Origin: Astropecten irregularis
Lineage: Eukaryota > Echinodermata > Asteroidea > Paxillosida > Astropectinidae
Assembly: GCA_963971285.1 (NCBI GenBank)
Contig: OZ020259.1
Location: 6,324,001-6,388,000, forward strand
Direction of reading: 5' to 3'
DNA length: 64,000 nucleotides
In this document: in pieces, positions 20,917 through 31,964 of the stretch
How positions within the stretch are numbered: position 1 is the stretch's first letter
Layout of the letters: each line of letters opens with the position of its first letter
Program-made: the position numbers and the translations under genes
Notes under the pieces: model-generated
The model's database searches: none
What the model was told of the DNA's origin: nothing
What the model saw: only the letters and a program-made list of their open reading frames with translations

Positions 20917-21296
20917 ACAAAACCTTGGCTCCGGCTCCGGCTGCGGGCTCCATTTCGTGAATCCATTTTAAAATGACTGAGTATCAAAATAGAGGCTTTT
21001 GGCTGCAGTTCGGAAGTACATTCTCTGGTTTGAAAAGGAAAACAGAGCTTCGGCTTCAACAAAAAACCACAACCTATATTTTCAGCATTCATGCAATGAA
21101 GCCTGAGCCCGAGCCTGAGTCGCCGTTTCGTAACCCCCAAAGGCTCAGGCTCCATTTCGTGAATCCATTCTAAAATAACGGGTATCAAAATAGGGGCTTT
21201 TGGCTGCAGTTCGGAAGTAGATTCTCTGGTTTGAAAAGGAAAACGGAGCTTCGGCTTCGATGAAAAACCACAACCTATTTTATTTCCAGCATAAAA
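20917..21296 (-). repeat. I-family MITE, tandem double copy
   Basis: Two reversed copies (about 20917-21129 and 21130-21296) each carry GGCTCCATTTCGTGAATCC, TTTTGGCTGCAGTTCGGAAG and AGAGCTTCGGCTTC or a variant. A 183-codon minus-strand frame spans both and simply translates the tandem; I do not call it a gene. Confidence 0.8.
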
Positions 21297-21738
21297 GTCA
21301 AGTTGAAGATCTACATTTATACTGTGTGTACAATTCATTTCATTATGACAGGTCATAATGAAATGAAAATGTAACTAAACTGTTTATCAAAGGATATTGC
21401 TCAATGGCTTTGTATGCTAATTAACTGAACTGCCAGGGAAAACCTTTCCTTTGTGTGGGTTAAAATTTAACAGCAAAAACAATACACATTCCGGAAAATT
21501 TTGATAAGATACTCCAGGAAGTATTTGCATGCAACATGTGCACTGAACACCACGACAAGTTACCATACATTTCTAGGCATGGCAGGAAAGCATGCTGAAG
21601 TTTGAGTAATGCCACGCCCCTCAGTTTTTGGGGTTTAACTCGTCTGACCACTCCCTCTAAATGGGTGATGACATATATGCTGTTTAGATCAGTTTATGTA
21701 TGGTCACAGAGCACACAGAGCTATAGAAACGAAGGAAA
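21297..21738. other. Stretch without gene; one short hairpin
   Basis: At 21335-21367 TTCATTTCATTATGA and its exact inverse flank a 4-nt loop. No exon was recognised. Confidence 0.35.
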
Positions 21739-22046
21739 AGGGCTCTGCGCTTGTGACGTCACATTCAGATGTTCGGAGTGTAAACAAGTCGCACGTTGCC
21801 CAATGGGTGACTTTGGAGAATCGGTCTTCAAGTCAACAGTGCACGCGCATGCAATTGTGAGCATGCGCGCGTTGTTTTGCGTGTGTGTGCTCGTGCGTGC
21901 GCGTGTGCTATTGACTTGAAGACCGATTCTCCAAAGTCTCCCATTAACTTACATGTAAATGCTGTGATGTTTGTTCGAACATCCGGGTAACTATAGTTGT
22001 CGATATAAAGGGTGTATTCTATAAATAGCACAAGCGCAGAGCCCTA
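21739..22046. mobile_element. O-family MITE, split by a foldback element
   Basis: Left end GGGCTCTGCGCTTGTGACGT and right end ACAAGCGCAGAGCCC are inverted. The host reads ...GTTGCCCAAT then TTAACTTACATG across the insertion. The intact relative at 46579-46813 reads CCCAATTAACTTAC without a break. Confidence 0.85.
21804..21943. mobile_element. P-family foldback element inside O
   Basis: Long inverted arms: GACTTTGGAGAATCGGTCTT with CAAGTCAA, and their inverse, surround a core with GTGAGCATGCGCGCG. A relative at 57046-57253 shares the ends and core. No clear target duplication is seen. Confidence 0.83.
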
Positions 22047-22049
22047 TTG

Positions 22050-22945
22050 GTCAGGAAAATGTGGACAAGTCTCAAGATTATCTCAAGACAGCTGGGGCTG
22101 TTGGGCAAAGATAAAGCACAATCAACCCACGCAACATCGGCAAACACTCCACAGGACAGACTAAGTGTATAAAGCCCCCAAAAAGCTCCTTGCATCAAAT
22201 ACGTCCCTTGAGGAAGAAAAAACACAAGATGTGGCTCATGAAAGGTTTACCACACGTCAGGGACCCAAACCTTTTGACAGACGCAATGCATTATGGGAAA
22301 GTCATATTACCAGGCATGCGATATATATATATATAAGCCTATATAGATGCAATCGAACATGTTTCACCAAGATGATAGGCGACATTGTCCGATGCAATTT
22401 CAAATATCCATTCACGTCTGACGGAGAAGAACACTGAGGTGTCGGACAGAAATCCTTCTTTACGGCTCTGAATGGATTTACTTCTCTCTATCTTTGATCC
22501 CATTGGGCCATCAACAAACGGATCCAGGGTTGATTTTTATTCACACATTCATATCTAGATGACTGTGGATTCTTTCCCAGGCCTCAAAGGAACTTCATCC
22601 AATTTGTTTCCGAGCCAATGTTTCTCTTTCGTTTCACACTTCACCAAACATTCCCCCCCGGATATCGCTTTACTTGGCTAGATTTCATAAAGTTGAAATA
22701 AAAACAATTGGATGTCTGGCCATTGATTGTTTCTTGTATAATTTACAAATTGTACTTTGAATAGATATCAAGTTCAGTTTGCCACAAGGAAATAACAATG
22801 GTACAATGTAGATAATGATAGCATACAGGTACATGTAGCTGTGGACAAAGTGCCCACGCACAGTTACACTACATGTATGACGATGTATTACATTGTACAG
22901 TTAAGTTATACATGGTAGAATTTTTAACGAAAATTTCTTTGCTCC
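22050..22945. other. Repeat-poor stretch, possible regulatory sequence
   Basis: Contains an (AT)n run at 22321-22336. A complex, repeat-free segment at 22440-22740 has words such as CTATCTTTGATCC and CATTGATTGTTTC. The segment is a candidate conserved non-coding element on complexity alone. Confidence 0.3.
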
Positions 22946-22947
22946 CT

Positions 22948-23318
22948 AAAGGGACGGTACAGAATTGGTAAGACAAAATAAACTTCATGATCTCAGATTC
23001 ACATATAACTTACACAGTATAATGGTGATGATAGGAGAAAACATCCCATAAAATGTTTTTGTCTGAAATGCCATATTTGTTGGGAAATAAATGAAACTAT
23101 TTTCCGATTGGAATAAATCGATTCGAAGCGTTTTATTCATTCGTTGAAATGTGTACAGTTCTCTGTAAACGGGTTTTCACTATTTTCTCATGACCCAGAT
23201 GGCTGATTGACCTAAAACTTCTACAGGTTTGTCAGTTAAGGTATATGATGGATTACATAATGTGCTTTCACTGTCAGCAACGGTTTTGTCGCAAAAACCA
23301 GTTCTGTACCGTCCCTTT
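22948..23318 (+). mobile_element. AAAGGG MITE with 17-bp perfect TIRs
   Basis: AAAGGGACGGTACAGAA (22948-22964) is matched exactly by its inverse at 23302-23318. The interior follows the m1+2B plan in diverged form (TTACACAGTATAATGGTGAT, TTTTCACTATTTTCTCATGA). No coding frame is present. Confidence 0.9.
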
Positions 23319-23439
23319 AAGTAAAAAAAAAAAAAAATATTATGTAAGTTGAAAATAAACTGAAGATGTATAAATGTCTATATGCACAGTACGTAAGCTG
23401 GAATTTTTTTTGGCAAACTTACTGAGACGCTGGGTACTT

Positions 23440-23775
23440 TACCCATTTTAAGTCTAGTGCGGATGTCTCGGGAAGTCTTTCTCTCAGTTACATGTACTTT
23501 TCCCTACCCACGCAGGTATTTCTACTTCTGCCCAGTGCCCAGCAAGAATTCCTGAGACACTTTCCTGAGACGAAAAGTCCAGTGCGGACAGTGCGAGTCG
23601 GGTACCCTCATGAGCCTAGTATTGACAGCTCGGTAATTCTTCTGTGGGTGCACGGTTATTAAAGTTACCCGAGTCGAAAGTCCAAGTGCGGACACTGGTA
23701 ATATTTGCCCATTTTTCCCAATGGACTCACTGAAACCCCCCCCCCCCCCAAAAAAAAAGTCCAGTGCGGACAGGG
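23440..23775. repeat. Degenerate repeat of a GTCCAGTGCGGAC motif
   Basis: The motif AAGTCCAGTGCGGACAG or a close variant occurs at about 23450, 23576, 23678 and 23758, often after a GAGACGAAA/GAGTCGAAA word. The spacing (about 125, 102 and 80 bp) suggests a decayed tandem array. Confidence 0.55.
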
Positions 23776-24660
23776 CTTACATGTAAGAACGTCACAGCAA
23801 AGGTGAAATAATAATTATTAAAGCATCAAAAGAACCTGCTTGGTTTGAACATTTGAACTTTCAGTGGTCACTCGCACCCTTATTCTGCTCTTTGATTTTC
23901 CTCAGAACACACAACATCATTTTGCGGAATAACACACACAAAAAAAAACCTTCTCTTAAGAGATTGCCCCAAACAGAAATCCCAAATCAATTACTTCACT
24001 CACACACGGCCTTGTGCAAATGTACAGTATTCATGTGCCATTTATAAGAGGTTTTTTCACTTCGGGGCAAAGTCAGACTGAGTCTCTCTGATGAAAAACA
24101 GACTTGTATAAAATGATCGCAGCATGGTATTAATGCAGAGAAGTTTTTTTAATAACACTCCGGCTCTGAGTCTGCAAATCGCAAAATCGAGAGCGGGAAC
24201 ACTTTAGCTTTTCACTGGGCATCAAAATAATGAATTTGTTTTGCACTGCACTCCAGGGCGGAAGTGGATTTTCAAGGGAGCATGCATTTAAGTGGACGTG
24301 CTAAAATTGCCGTATAATTAGATCGGATTGAAATAGCAAACCATGAATGTATTTTTGTCTTCTTCTTCTTCTTTTTTTCTTAATCTGATGACCAGTTTAT
24401 TGGAGGTTTAATACCTATTAGTAATTCAAAGGCTGTTTGCTGTCTGTAAATGACAAAGGGGGAGGGGAACTTTTTCTGAGGAGAAGAGCAAACAGCGGAG
24501 GAAAGGTCTACCGTTTTCGGTCTTTGCTCAGAACAGCCACTCAGGAACCGGCAGAATTTGCCTGGCTCTTGGATCGTGATGGATTGGGCTAAATTCTAAA
24601 CCTAGGGCTGAGGCAAGATCTATCACGGTGTAGCATGGGTAGATGCATTATCTATCATCT
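23776..24660. other. Repeat-poor stretch
   Basis: No gene was recognised. A T/C tract lies at 24358-24380. The sequence is complex and mostly repeat-free. Confidence 0.3.
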
Positions 24661-24661
24661 T

Positions 24662-24950
24662 TACTTTTCATCAAATAACCACTAGGGAAACTGACTGAAC
24701 TTTAAGTCATTGAAAAGTGAACACAGAAAACATGACTGGAGCAGGATTTGAACCTCCGGAATACTGTACAGGTGCTCTACCAACTGAGCCATACAGCCCT
24801 GCGTTGGTGGTGACCCAATTATCTCTGTTTGTTTGGTAATCAGTAGCCATGAAACCACACACTCACCGCCATACTTTTCATCAAATAACTACAAGGGAAA
24901 ATGACTGAATTTTAAGTCATTGTAAAGTGGAGAAAGAAAAACTGACTTGA
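24662..24950 (-). repeat. tRNA-derived SINE, with partial second copy
   Basis: On the minus strand TATGGCTCAGTTGGTAGAGC (A box) is followed about 30 nt later by GGTTCAAATCC (B box), a good tRNA-like promoter pair. Downstream sequence (GACTTAAAGTTCAGTCAG ... TTATTTGATGAAAAG) recurs at 24876-24945 without the tRNA head. It has no acceptor-stem pairing expected of a functional tRNA gene. Confidence 0.8.
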
Positions 24951-25333
24951 TTACCGTTATGTAAAAATATCAACGTTGCATGATACACTCTGTAACAAAT
25001 AATATAGGCCTACATGTATATGTGTACAATATATACATGTACATGTATGCGCACGAGTGCATGAGGGCCTACTAGAAAGCATGATTTGTCAAACTTATTG
25101 ACGTCAGCCGGATAAGACATCAAATCCCGCCTGGCTCATATCCCAACAAGAAAGAACAAACTATATGTATACATGTATGTACGTGAGGAACACCCAATAG
25201 CCAGTGCACATTACATTTGAGTGACTCACATGCACCATTAATACAATGAGTACAAGTTCTTCCACAGTGCACATAATACACGCACATCACATTGTATTTG
25301 TTCATATACTGCAATGGGATCCTGGAACAGTAT
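24951..25333. other. ACATGT-rich stretch
   Basis: TACATGTA words at 25013-25050 and 25165-25185. No gene was recognised. Confidence 0.4.
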
Positions 25334-25497
25334 ACAAATAATGAATGTTTATGAGTGGAATGGTAAAAATAATTTCATGAGGTGACAGATGGACTGTTCC
25401 ATTTCACGAGGCGAAGCCGAGTGGAATGGAACAGTCCATCTGTCACCGAATGAAATTATTTTTTCCATTCTACGAATGTGAAACATTCATTATTTGT
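25334..25497. repeat. Long near-perfect palindrome
   Basis: Arms 25381-25407 and 25421-25447 (GGTGACAGATGGACTGTTCC and onward) pair with one mismatch in 27 around a short GAGGCGAAGCCGA centre. Weaker pairing continues out to ACAAATAATGAATG/CATTCATTATTTGT. It looks like a foldback MITE directly abutting the next element. Confidence 0.85.
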
Positions 25498-25498
25498 T

Positions 25499-25868
25499 TT
25501 ATATAACATCTAAGTAGATCTTTGTCATTTGATTTTGATTGGAGGATAACATTTTAAGAGTTAGCGAGACAAAAAAAGCTTAAAATCTTGGCAAACTATA
25601 TTGCTCTTATTTTATACAGTAACGCGCGTTGCACACCAATTACGCATACGCGCGCACGCAGTGACAAATAAATGGAACGCCGCTTGACCAATCACGTATT
25701 AGAGTCCCTGGCGTGCAATGGTACAAATCGGATGGCACCAAAAATGCACGGTGGATGGTACAAATTTCAACGGTTGTGACGTAAGCCATGAATTGGTCTA
25801 TTTATCAAATATCACGTGACATACAATCCTCCAATCAAATGACAAGGATCTACTAAGGTGTTATATAA
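25499..25868. mobile_element. VB MITE with ATATAACA-type ends
   Basis: TTATATAACATCTAAGTAGA and TCATTTGATTTTGATTGGAG at the left are matched by the inverse CTCCAATCAAATGACAAGGA and CTACTAAGGTGTTATATAA at the right. The interior has GACCAATCACG and ATCACGTGAC and no coding frame. Confidence 0.82.
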
Positions 25869-25869
25869 A

Positions 25870-26433
25870 TGTTATTATATTCTCCACATGACATGGGATC
25901 TGGTTTATGGCAGGCCGCCATTTACACTACATCCTGGTTAATGTACAGGGAGGTTTCTAATACAACAAGCATATTGGGTTTCCTCATGGTGTACAATGTA
26001 CAAGCATTGGACTATAGGTATAGGATATGACATCATCAACTCCTACACCCGGTTCCTTTAGTTTGACACAATCTACAGAGATTAAACCATTTCCTGGCCC
26101 CCAATAGGAAGTGGGCCCACAGACAGCAGTATAAAGCCTACATGTACACATGTACACTCATGACATCTGCAAACTGTGTTCTGTCCGAAGACCGGATATT
26201 GAACAATGGAACTTTGTTCGGCACCAAACACCTGAATCCTTCACTGACTCACAGCAGTTTGCAAAGAAAGTGACAGTTAATACCAAAGTCTCACTTAATA
26301 AGACTTTAGTGCATGACTTGCATTACAGGTACTTTTACGGATCTTCGAGGGCCCATTATTAAGCCCCATCTTTATTAAAATTGGGCATGTACAACATTGG
26401 TAACAAACCAAAACAGAAATGTTTACAGTACAA
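25870..26433. other. Stretch without recognisable gene
   Basis: No repeat family or exon was recognised. Confidence 0.3.
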
Positions 26434-26812
26434 TGGAACAAAGAACACTGCTATACCGAACATTTGGGCTATACCATACAAAATCATCCTTGGCTCCCAA
26501 TTTGTATGTACAATGTATAAGTATGCTGAACATTGTGCTCTACAACGAACGACCACTACACTTACATACAGTGGAATGCCAACTATAATGAACACGCCAG
26601 GATTCACAGAAATTGTGTGTTACAGTGGTCGTTCGTTAATATAGTGAACAATGTTCAGCATGCATTGTGCATTGTACATAAAAACTGGGAGCTAAGGACG
26701 ATGTTCGGTAGCGGTGTTCGTTATAGCGGCGTTCCACTGTATAACAAACATTCTCTGTGTATCCCACGGCGTGTTCGTTATAGAGGCATTCCACTGTACA
26801 TACAGTAATCAG
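26434..26812. mobile_element. Cluster of pogo-like MITEs (C family)
   Basis: A right-half fragment (CACTGCTATACCGAACATTT ... AACGAACGACCACTA) is followed by a full unit from TACAGTGGAATGCCAACTAT at 26572 to TATAGCGGCGTTCCACTGTA. A further right end follows (GTTCGTTATAGAGGCATTCC). The repeated ends indicate recurrent insertion or tandem duplication. Confidence 0.78.
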
Positions 26813-26864
26813 CAGGAAACATGTATCAGACTCATTACCAGTTCAATAGTAGACTACAATCAAT

Positions 26865-28334
26865 TAGGGCTGTAAGTTTACGAATAATTTTGTAACCGGT
26901 TTAGGGCTGTGCGTTCTACCCGGGTACTCGAAAACCGACCGAAACCATCGAGTACCCGGCTCCATTTTTTCGATTCTATTACCCGTAAAAAAAATAACAA
27001 CCATGCCCTTTTTCATATAATACATCACTGACCTGCAAAATTGGTAGTTTTTTGCAATGTCAAAAGCAGATTATTTCCCGCAAATCTGTACCGAAGCCGG
27101 CAGCGAGCCACAATTATCGACGCAGTCCGGCCGCGATCTACGGTACCCGACAACGCGACGCACCCCGGCCGCGATGTAGGCCTACATGTACCGACCAAAA
27201 ATGCTACCGCGTACGGCAGACCATCGGAACCGACCGAGCCTACACCGTGCACACACAGTACGTACGGTGTATACGGTGCCCACACGTGGTCGAGACTGGT
27301 GCACGTTGTTTTGACATCGTGTAATATTACGCGTGGCCGTGTGTGGGGCGGATACCAGCCATGGAACATTCGGGATTACCATGCTGACCATGTGCACAAT
27401 GCATCGTGATTACGTCTTAATAATGCGTTTGTCGCCCTAGTAATTTTTCTCACGTTATTTCTTAAGATCTAGCACATGTACGTGAAAAGTGTGTTTCTTC
27501 TAATTGGCCAACTGGACAAAATTACCGACTGAAATTCAAGTAAGATTTAGCTGATCAGGAAAATGCGATTTACGGGGTGGTCAGAATATTTTACGGGGAA
27601 CACGCAACGAAATAACAACCCTGACAATGCATACATCGTGTTTGATGTCGGTGTTCGATGTCGGAAAAAAGATCACGCTAACTTTTGCTTGGCCTGTCAT
27701 GTCGGTAGAAATAGCGTAAACTAAAATTCGGCACCCCTAAAAAAAGCCGAAATCCGCTAAAGGTCGGGGTGTTTTGGGGAAGGTCTGGTAATTTTTTAGC
27801 ACGCCTGGCTCGGAGCCCCGATACGGTACTCACCGACGGCCATTACGCAACATACTTCCGGGTTCTTAATTTCTTATGTTTTATATTATATCGCGGGTAC
27901 CCGGGTACCCGCCCGTTTGGGCAAAGGGTACTCGGGTCCAAAATTACCCGTGAATGCACAGCCCTAAACCGGTTACCTGTCGGTTTTCGGTTACGGTTAC
28001 GATTACCCTTATAACAAAGAAAACAAAGAAAAACAAAGAAATAAATAGCAAGTTTGGGTCTTTCAGGAACTTGGTTGACAACATTCTTTTGTCACAACAT
28101 TTGGCAGTGGGAGACATAGCAAAATGTCTGGCCTTTGCTTTGCATTTTAAGCCTGCTGGTCCAATTTTCAAAAGATCATTGACTTTTTTCTTTGTGTACT
28201 CTAGAAGTGTCTATGTTTCAAAAAGAAGAGGCTATTAAAAAGATACTTTTCGATTAACCTAACTGGGAAAATGTCCCCGGGTACCCTTTTGAACGGTCGG
28301 TTAACCGGTTAACCGGATACAAACTGCAGCCTTA
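26865..28334. mobile_element. hAT-type element (E family) hosting a second hAT
   Basis: Starts TAGGGCTGTAAGTTTACGAA and ends AAACTGCAGCCTTA. It is flanked by identical 8-bp CAATCAAT at 26857-26864 and 28335-28342. Without the inner element it is about 400 bp and matches the element at 3521-3774, including AACCGGTTACC and TATAACAAAGAAAAC. No transposase is present. Confidence 0.93.
26902..27966. mobile_element. Inner hAT-type element, 1065 bp
   Basis: Starts TAGGGCTGTGCGTTC and ends GAATGCACAGCCCTA (14 of 15 positions inverted). It is flanked by the palindromic 8-bp AACCGGTT at 26894-26901 and 27967-27974. It shares internal blocks in inverse orientation with 12103-13006. Several open frames overlap on both strands at 27025-27409, but none resembles a transposase. 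Confidence 0.93.
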
Positions 28335-28339
28335 CAATC

Positions 28340-28730
28340 AATGCTATTATTTAAAAACCAATTATTGATATCAACTACATGTAACAGCATCTGAGATACA
28401 GTGTATGTTGTCTATTACAAGTATAGCCTATAGACTTGTCTAATATTGACGTGCAGCATGTGCGTGTATTGAACGCAAGGATAACTCATTAACTGGGTAA
28501 TTAGGAACGGGAGAGCTTATTAAACGTCGGCCAATGGAGTGATTTATCTTCTAATGACAATCAATATCCGCCCTGCCTGGCATGGCATGGCTTGTTCATC
28601 ACGATTCACAGTCTTGGGTGCTCGGTAGTGAATGTACTGTCATGTCACAACTGCAAGTACATATGTACATGTACATGTAGGCCTACATTATAGCACTAGC
28701 AGATAGAGAAATTGTCCTCCAGTACATAGG
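28340..28730. other. Repeat-poor stretch, possible regulatory sequence
   Basis: Positions 28450-28620 are complex and have homeodomain-type ATTA/TAAT words (ACTCATTAACTGGGTAATTA, CTAATGACAATC). This is a candidate enhancer-like element by composition only. Confidence 0.25.
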
Positions 28731-28956
28731 CAGGTCTTGTGCTAACTTTTTTTATTACTAACCCATCGGGCCAGCTTTATACTGCAGATTTTACTAGCCT
28801 GCTTACATTTTTACTAGCCTGTACATGTTGATCCAAAACTTAACAGGAAGGATCCTTTTTTTTACTAGCCCACCGGGCAAACAACGAAGTGAATCTAGAG
28901 CAGTTTTTGCTGGACATTGTACGATGGACTAGCACTATACATGTATTTCAAGCCCT
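28731..28956. mobile_element. S-family element, diverged
   Basis: Begins CAGGTCTTGTGCTAAC and ends ATTTCAAGCCCTG, with repeated TTTTACTAGCC words inside. The end matches the terminus CAGGGCTTGAAAT of 58057-58314. Confidence 0.55.
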
Positions 28957-29144
28957 GATAGGCTGATAGGTACATGTGTGTATATGTACATTGTAAATCC
29001 AAGTGATTGGTTAGGTTTAAAGATCTCCTTTCCCCCTGTCATTTGCCCCCCTCCCTACTGGGACAAAACACTCTAAACTTGTTTGAAAATCTTCCAATGC
29101 CTTTTCAAATGTTCTTTTTCTTTTTTGTGTTTTTTAATACAAGT

Positions 29145-29268
29145 AATAAACTACTGCAAACTGCATGGTCATCAGCCAAAATAATGACCTGAAATATAGG
29201 CCTATCAAATGCTTGGAGATAGGAGAGCCTGACATTTCAATCCTAAGCAGGATCTTTCTCAAAGGCTT
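29145..29268 (+). repeat. G element, simple copy
   Basis: AATAAACTACTGCAAACTGC, CCAAAATAATGACCTGAAAT, ATGCTTGGAGATAGGAGAG and GCAGGATCTTTCTCAAAGGC run in order without interruption. Confidence 0.8.
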
Positions 29269-29289
29269 TTTTGCCAGGGGTTGATTTTT

Positions 29290-29428
29290 ATCATCATAAC
29301 TTTATACTATCAATCTTGGACATGTGATACAATTGCAGCCCTACATAGGATAGGCCCCTACCATGGGTTATCCTTCATAAATTGAGTTACGGTCGATCGT
29401 GGGGCTTCATGAAATCGATCTCAGGTCC
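29290..29428. mobile_element. K-family MITE, partial
   Basis: GCAGCCCTACATAGGATAGG, GGGTTATCCTTCAT, GAGTTACGGTCGATCGTGGG and CATGAAATCGATCTC match the K elements at 34312 and 52531. Confidence 0.65.
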
Positions 29429-29953
29429 CCCAACTATAAGTTTTTCTTTTTAGAATCAATACTTCTACTGTATGACATTGTCTGTCACATCACATATATT
29501 TTACAAGTTCATCATCTTATGATTTGTAATTTGTGAAACATTAAAAATCCAACAACTGAACTCTCCCAAGATGTTTAATAGTACTTACTGTAGCCTGTAG
29601 GGCCTACGTGTATATTCCCAATAAAATTTGCAAATTCCAAAATAAATCACTGAGAAGTCATTGGAAGTACTCCAAGGCTAAAGAGGAAAGCCAGGCCTGT
29701 TTGTTGATACACAGAGGCTGGGCAACCAGTGTCTTATTTTATTGGTCTCCATGTACTGATAGTCACTACATGTATTACCTCCCAAGAGGCTCATTAGGTA
29801 GTGGTATGGTGTAGGTCTTGTGCATGCATGCAGTACCCCTTGGTACCAGATGGTGAACTTGAGCGCATAAATCAATGCCTCGTAATATTCACCAATCATG
29901 TGTGGCAATGTACATGTACATGTACAAGTAGGTGCTGTACTGTACATTTTGTT
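29429..29953. other. Stretch without recognisable gene
   Basis: AT-rich with ACATGTAC words near 29910. No exon was recognised. Confidence 0.3.
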
Positions 29954-30362
29954 AAAGGTACAGTACAGGATTGGTAACATACCAAACAGACATGTTCACA
30001 GATCTACGTATAGGCCTACATTTCAGGGTATGGAGATGGTGCTGGTAGAAACATACATGTACCATTAAAATATTTCTGGCTGAAATACTGTAGGCCTAGG
30101 CCCCTATTCATAAAAGAAATAAGTAAAACAAAGACCAAAAACAGTTATGATCTTTGGGTAACATCAAAACAATTTGTTTCTGTTTGATAAGAAAAATTGA
30201 GTCCGTTACTCGGGTGTTCGCTATTTTCTCATGACTCAGATGTCAGACTGAGCTCAAATTTTTACAGGTTTATAATTTCATGTATAGGCCTAAATGCTGG
30301 ATCAGACAAAGTGTGAGTGCTGTTCTGTGACCTTTACCAATCATGTACTGTATTATACCTTT
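29954..30362 (+). mobile_element. AAAGGT-superfamily MITE, m1+2B type
   Basis: Starts AAAGGTACAGTACAGGATTG and ends AATCATGTACTGTATTATAC followed by CTTT. The m1 half has TATGGAGATGGTGCTGGTAG; the 2B half has TTTTCTCATGACTCAGATG and GACAAAGTGTGAGTGCTG. Confidence 0.87.
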
Positions 30363-30759
30363 AATAGTCCTTGTGTATTTTCTCCAACTGCAAAGGTAAC
30401 AGACTATTCATGGATTTAATAACAGAGCAATTTTACAACCGCCTAATCTACAAAAAGTGAAAGTCAATACCAGGTTGCACTGTATACTGTAGGCCTACAA
30501 TTACATATAAGCTTGTTTTCAGACAGCGGCCAACGTTTTTTGTTTGATTTGTCCTTATTAAAATATTCCAAAGTGTCTCAGGTTTCACCACTTATCCAGA
30601 CAAAGGAAAATGAGATCCCAAGTGGCAGTACCATGTAGGTCTACCAGCGGACAACGCTGGATTTTCTTGATGTTGTATTTTTCTTGTGCTTTTTTGATTT
30701 TTTTTTTCCATAGCCACTTAAGCTTTCAGATCTCACATTTCGGTTGTTTGCTCACTCTT
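30363..30759. other. Stretch without recognisable gene
   Basis: No repeat or exon was recognised. Confidence 0.3.
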
Positions 30760-30971
30760 GGGGCCTTTCTCAAAGCTCGGCTCCGGTTCAGGCTCTGGCT
30801 TCGTCATCCATATGCTGCAAGTTGTGGTTTTTCTTTGAAGCTGAAACTCTGTTTCAAACCAGAGAATCTACTACCGAATCGCAGCCAAAAGCCTCTATTT
30901 TGATACTCGTTATTTTATAATGGATTCGCGAAATGGAGTCGGAGCCGGAGCCGAGCTTTGAGAAAGGCCCC
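30760..30971. mobile_element. I-family MITE with long TIRs
   Basis: A 212-bp element begins GGGGCCTTTCTCAAAGCTCG and ends in its inverse, with about 25 perfectly matched bases. Inside are GAAGCTGAAACTCTGTTTC and GCAGCCAAAAGCCTC. Copies are at 20917, 40804 and 55082. Confidence 0.92.
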
Positions 30972-31611
30972 AGGTCAACCGTCCATCTTATATCTCTGGT
31001 AAATGGTATCTCTGGTAATCAGAGTGAATAAATATTCAGGTCTTTCGGGCAGTAATTTGTTTCTGTATTGGATAATTGCCAGGAAAAAAGAAAGAAAAAG
31101 AGCCAGACAAATTGAGACTGTCACGATTTCTGCCACAAGCAGGAACTCAACGCACGGCAAAGAGAAAAAAAAATCATACTATATTCTTTCACTTTTTATT
31201 TGGGAAACTGAAATGAAATCACAACAAAGAAAATATAAAAAGTGAAAGAGAAATCGCAAGAGGATATAATTATGCGGCCGGGTCCTTTCATTTCATGTCA
31301 ATTTTTTTCTCCTCTCATTGAAGTTAATCAAAGTTGAAATTATAAATGGCTAGACTCCGATGTGATTCATCGGAGCCTTGGGCTCATATCGGCCAGTCTT
31401 TGTCAGTTTTAATTCCAGTGACATTCCAGACAAACTCAGTGGACTGATACAGTAGTAGAAAATTACAAAAAAAAAAGAGAGATAACTGATCTGAATCGTG
31501 TGATATTTCTACAGCTACATGTATGCATGATTTAGAATTTACTCATTCCATCACATTGGGTTAAAAAATCCACAAAAGCATCTGAAACAAAGGTGTGTAA
31601 TAAGTTTAGCT
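30972..31611. other. Repeat-poor stretch
   Basis: A-rich from 31080 to 31250 and otherwise complex. No gene was recognised. Confidence 0.3.
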
Positions 31612-31957
31612 TACACTTAGGACAAATCTCGGGGTTGACGCGGGTTGAAATCGGCGGCGATTCACACTGGAAAATGTTCAACCCCGCGTCAACCCCGAGA
31701 TTGAAGTCAACCCTGCTACGGAGCAGGGTTGAGATTTTTCGGCCCGGGTTGAAACTTTCGCCCCGGGTTGAAAAAGGCGGTGTGAATTGAATCATGTTAA
31801 GGTCACCCTGGGTTGAAGGTGGGTTTGCGAGAGGCAAGTGTGAAACGACGCTGGGCTGAACGCGGGGTTGAAAAATCAAATTTCAACCCAGGGCGGGAAT
31901 AAGTTCGCCCCGGGTTGAGTTCGCCCCGGGTTGAAAGCTTACAGTGTGAAAAGGCCT
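31612..31957. mobile_element. H-family element rich in GGGTTGA motifs
   Basis: CGGGTTGA, GGGGTTGA or their inverses occur about a dozen times. The block TCTCGGGGTTGACGCGGG is mirrored by GCGTCAACCCCGAGA. The right end CAGTGTGAAAAGGCCTATA matches the H elements at 41158 and 54603. The left end is degraded. Confidence 0.75.
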
Positions 31958-31964
31958 ATAATCT

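Noticed and set aside
20805-21356. 183-codon minus-strand open frame
   Set aside because: It spans two tandem I-family MITE copies and its peptide repeats with the DNA. The MITE copies at 30760, 40804 and 55082 are non-coding.
24736-24800. tRNA gene
   Set aside because: A and B boxes are good, but the cloverleaf pairing is poor and the sequence continues into a SINE body, so it is a tRNA-derived SINE.
27025-27409. Overlapping 90-120 codon frames on both strands
   Set aside because: They lie inside the inner hAT-type element, overlap each other and show no transposase motifs.
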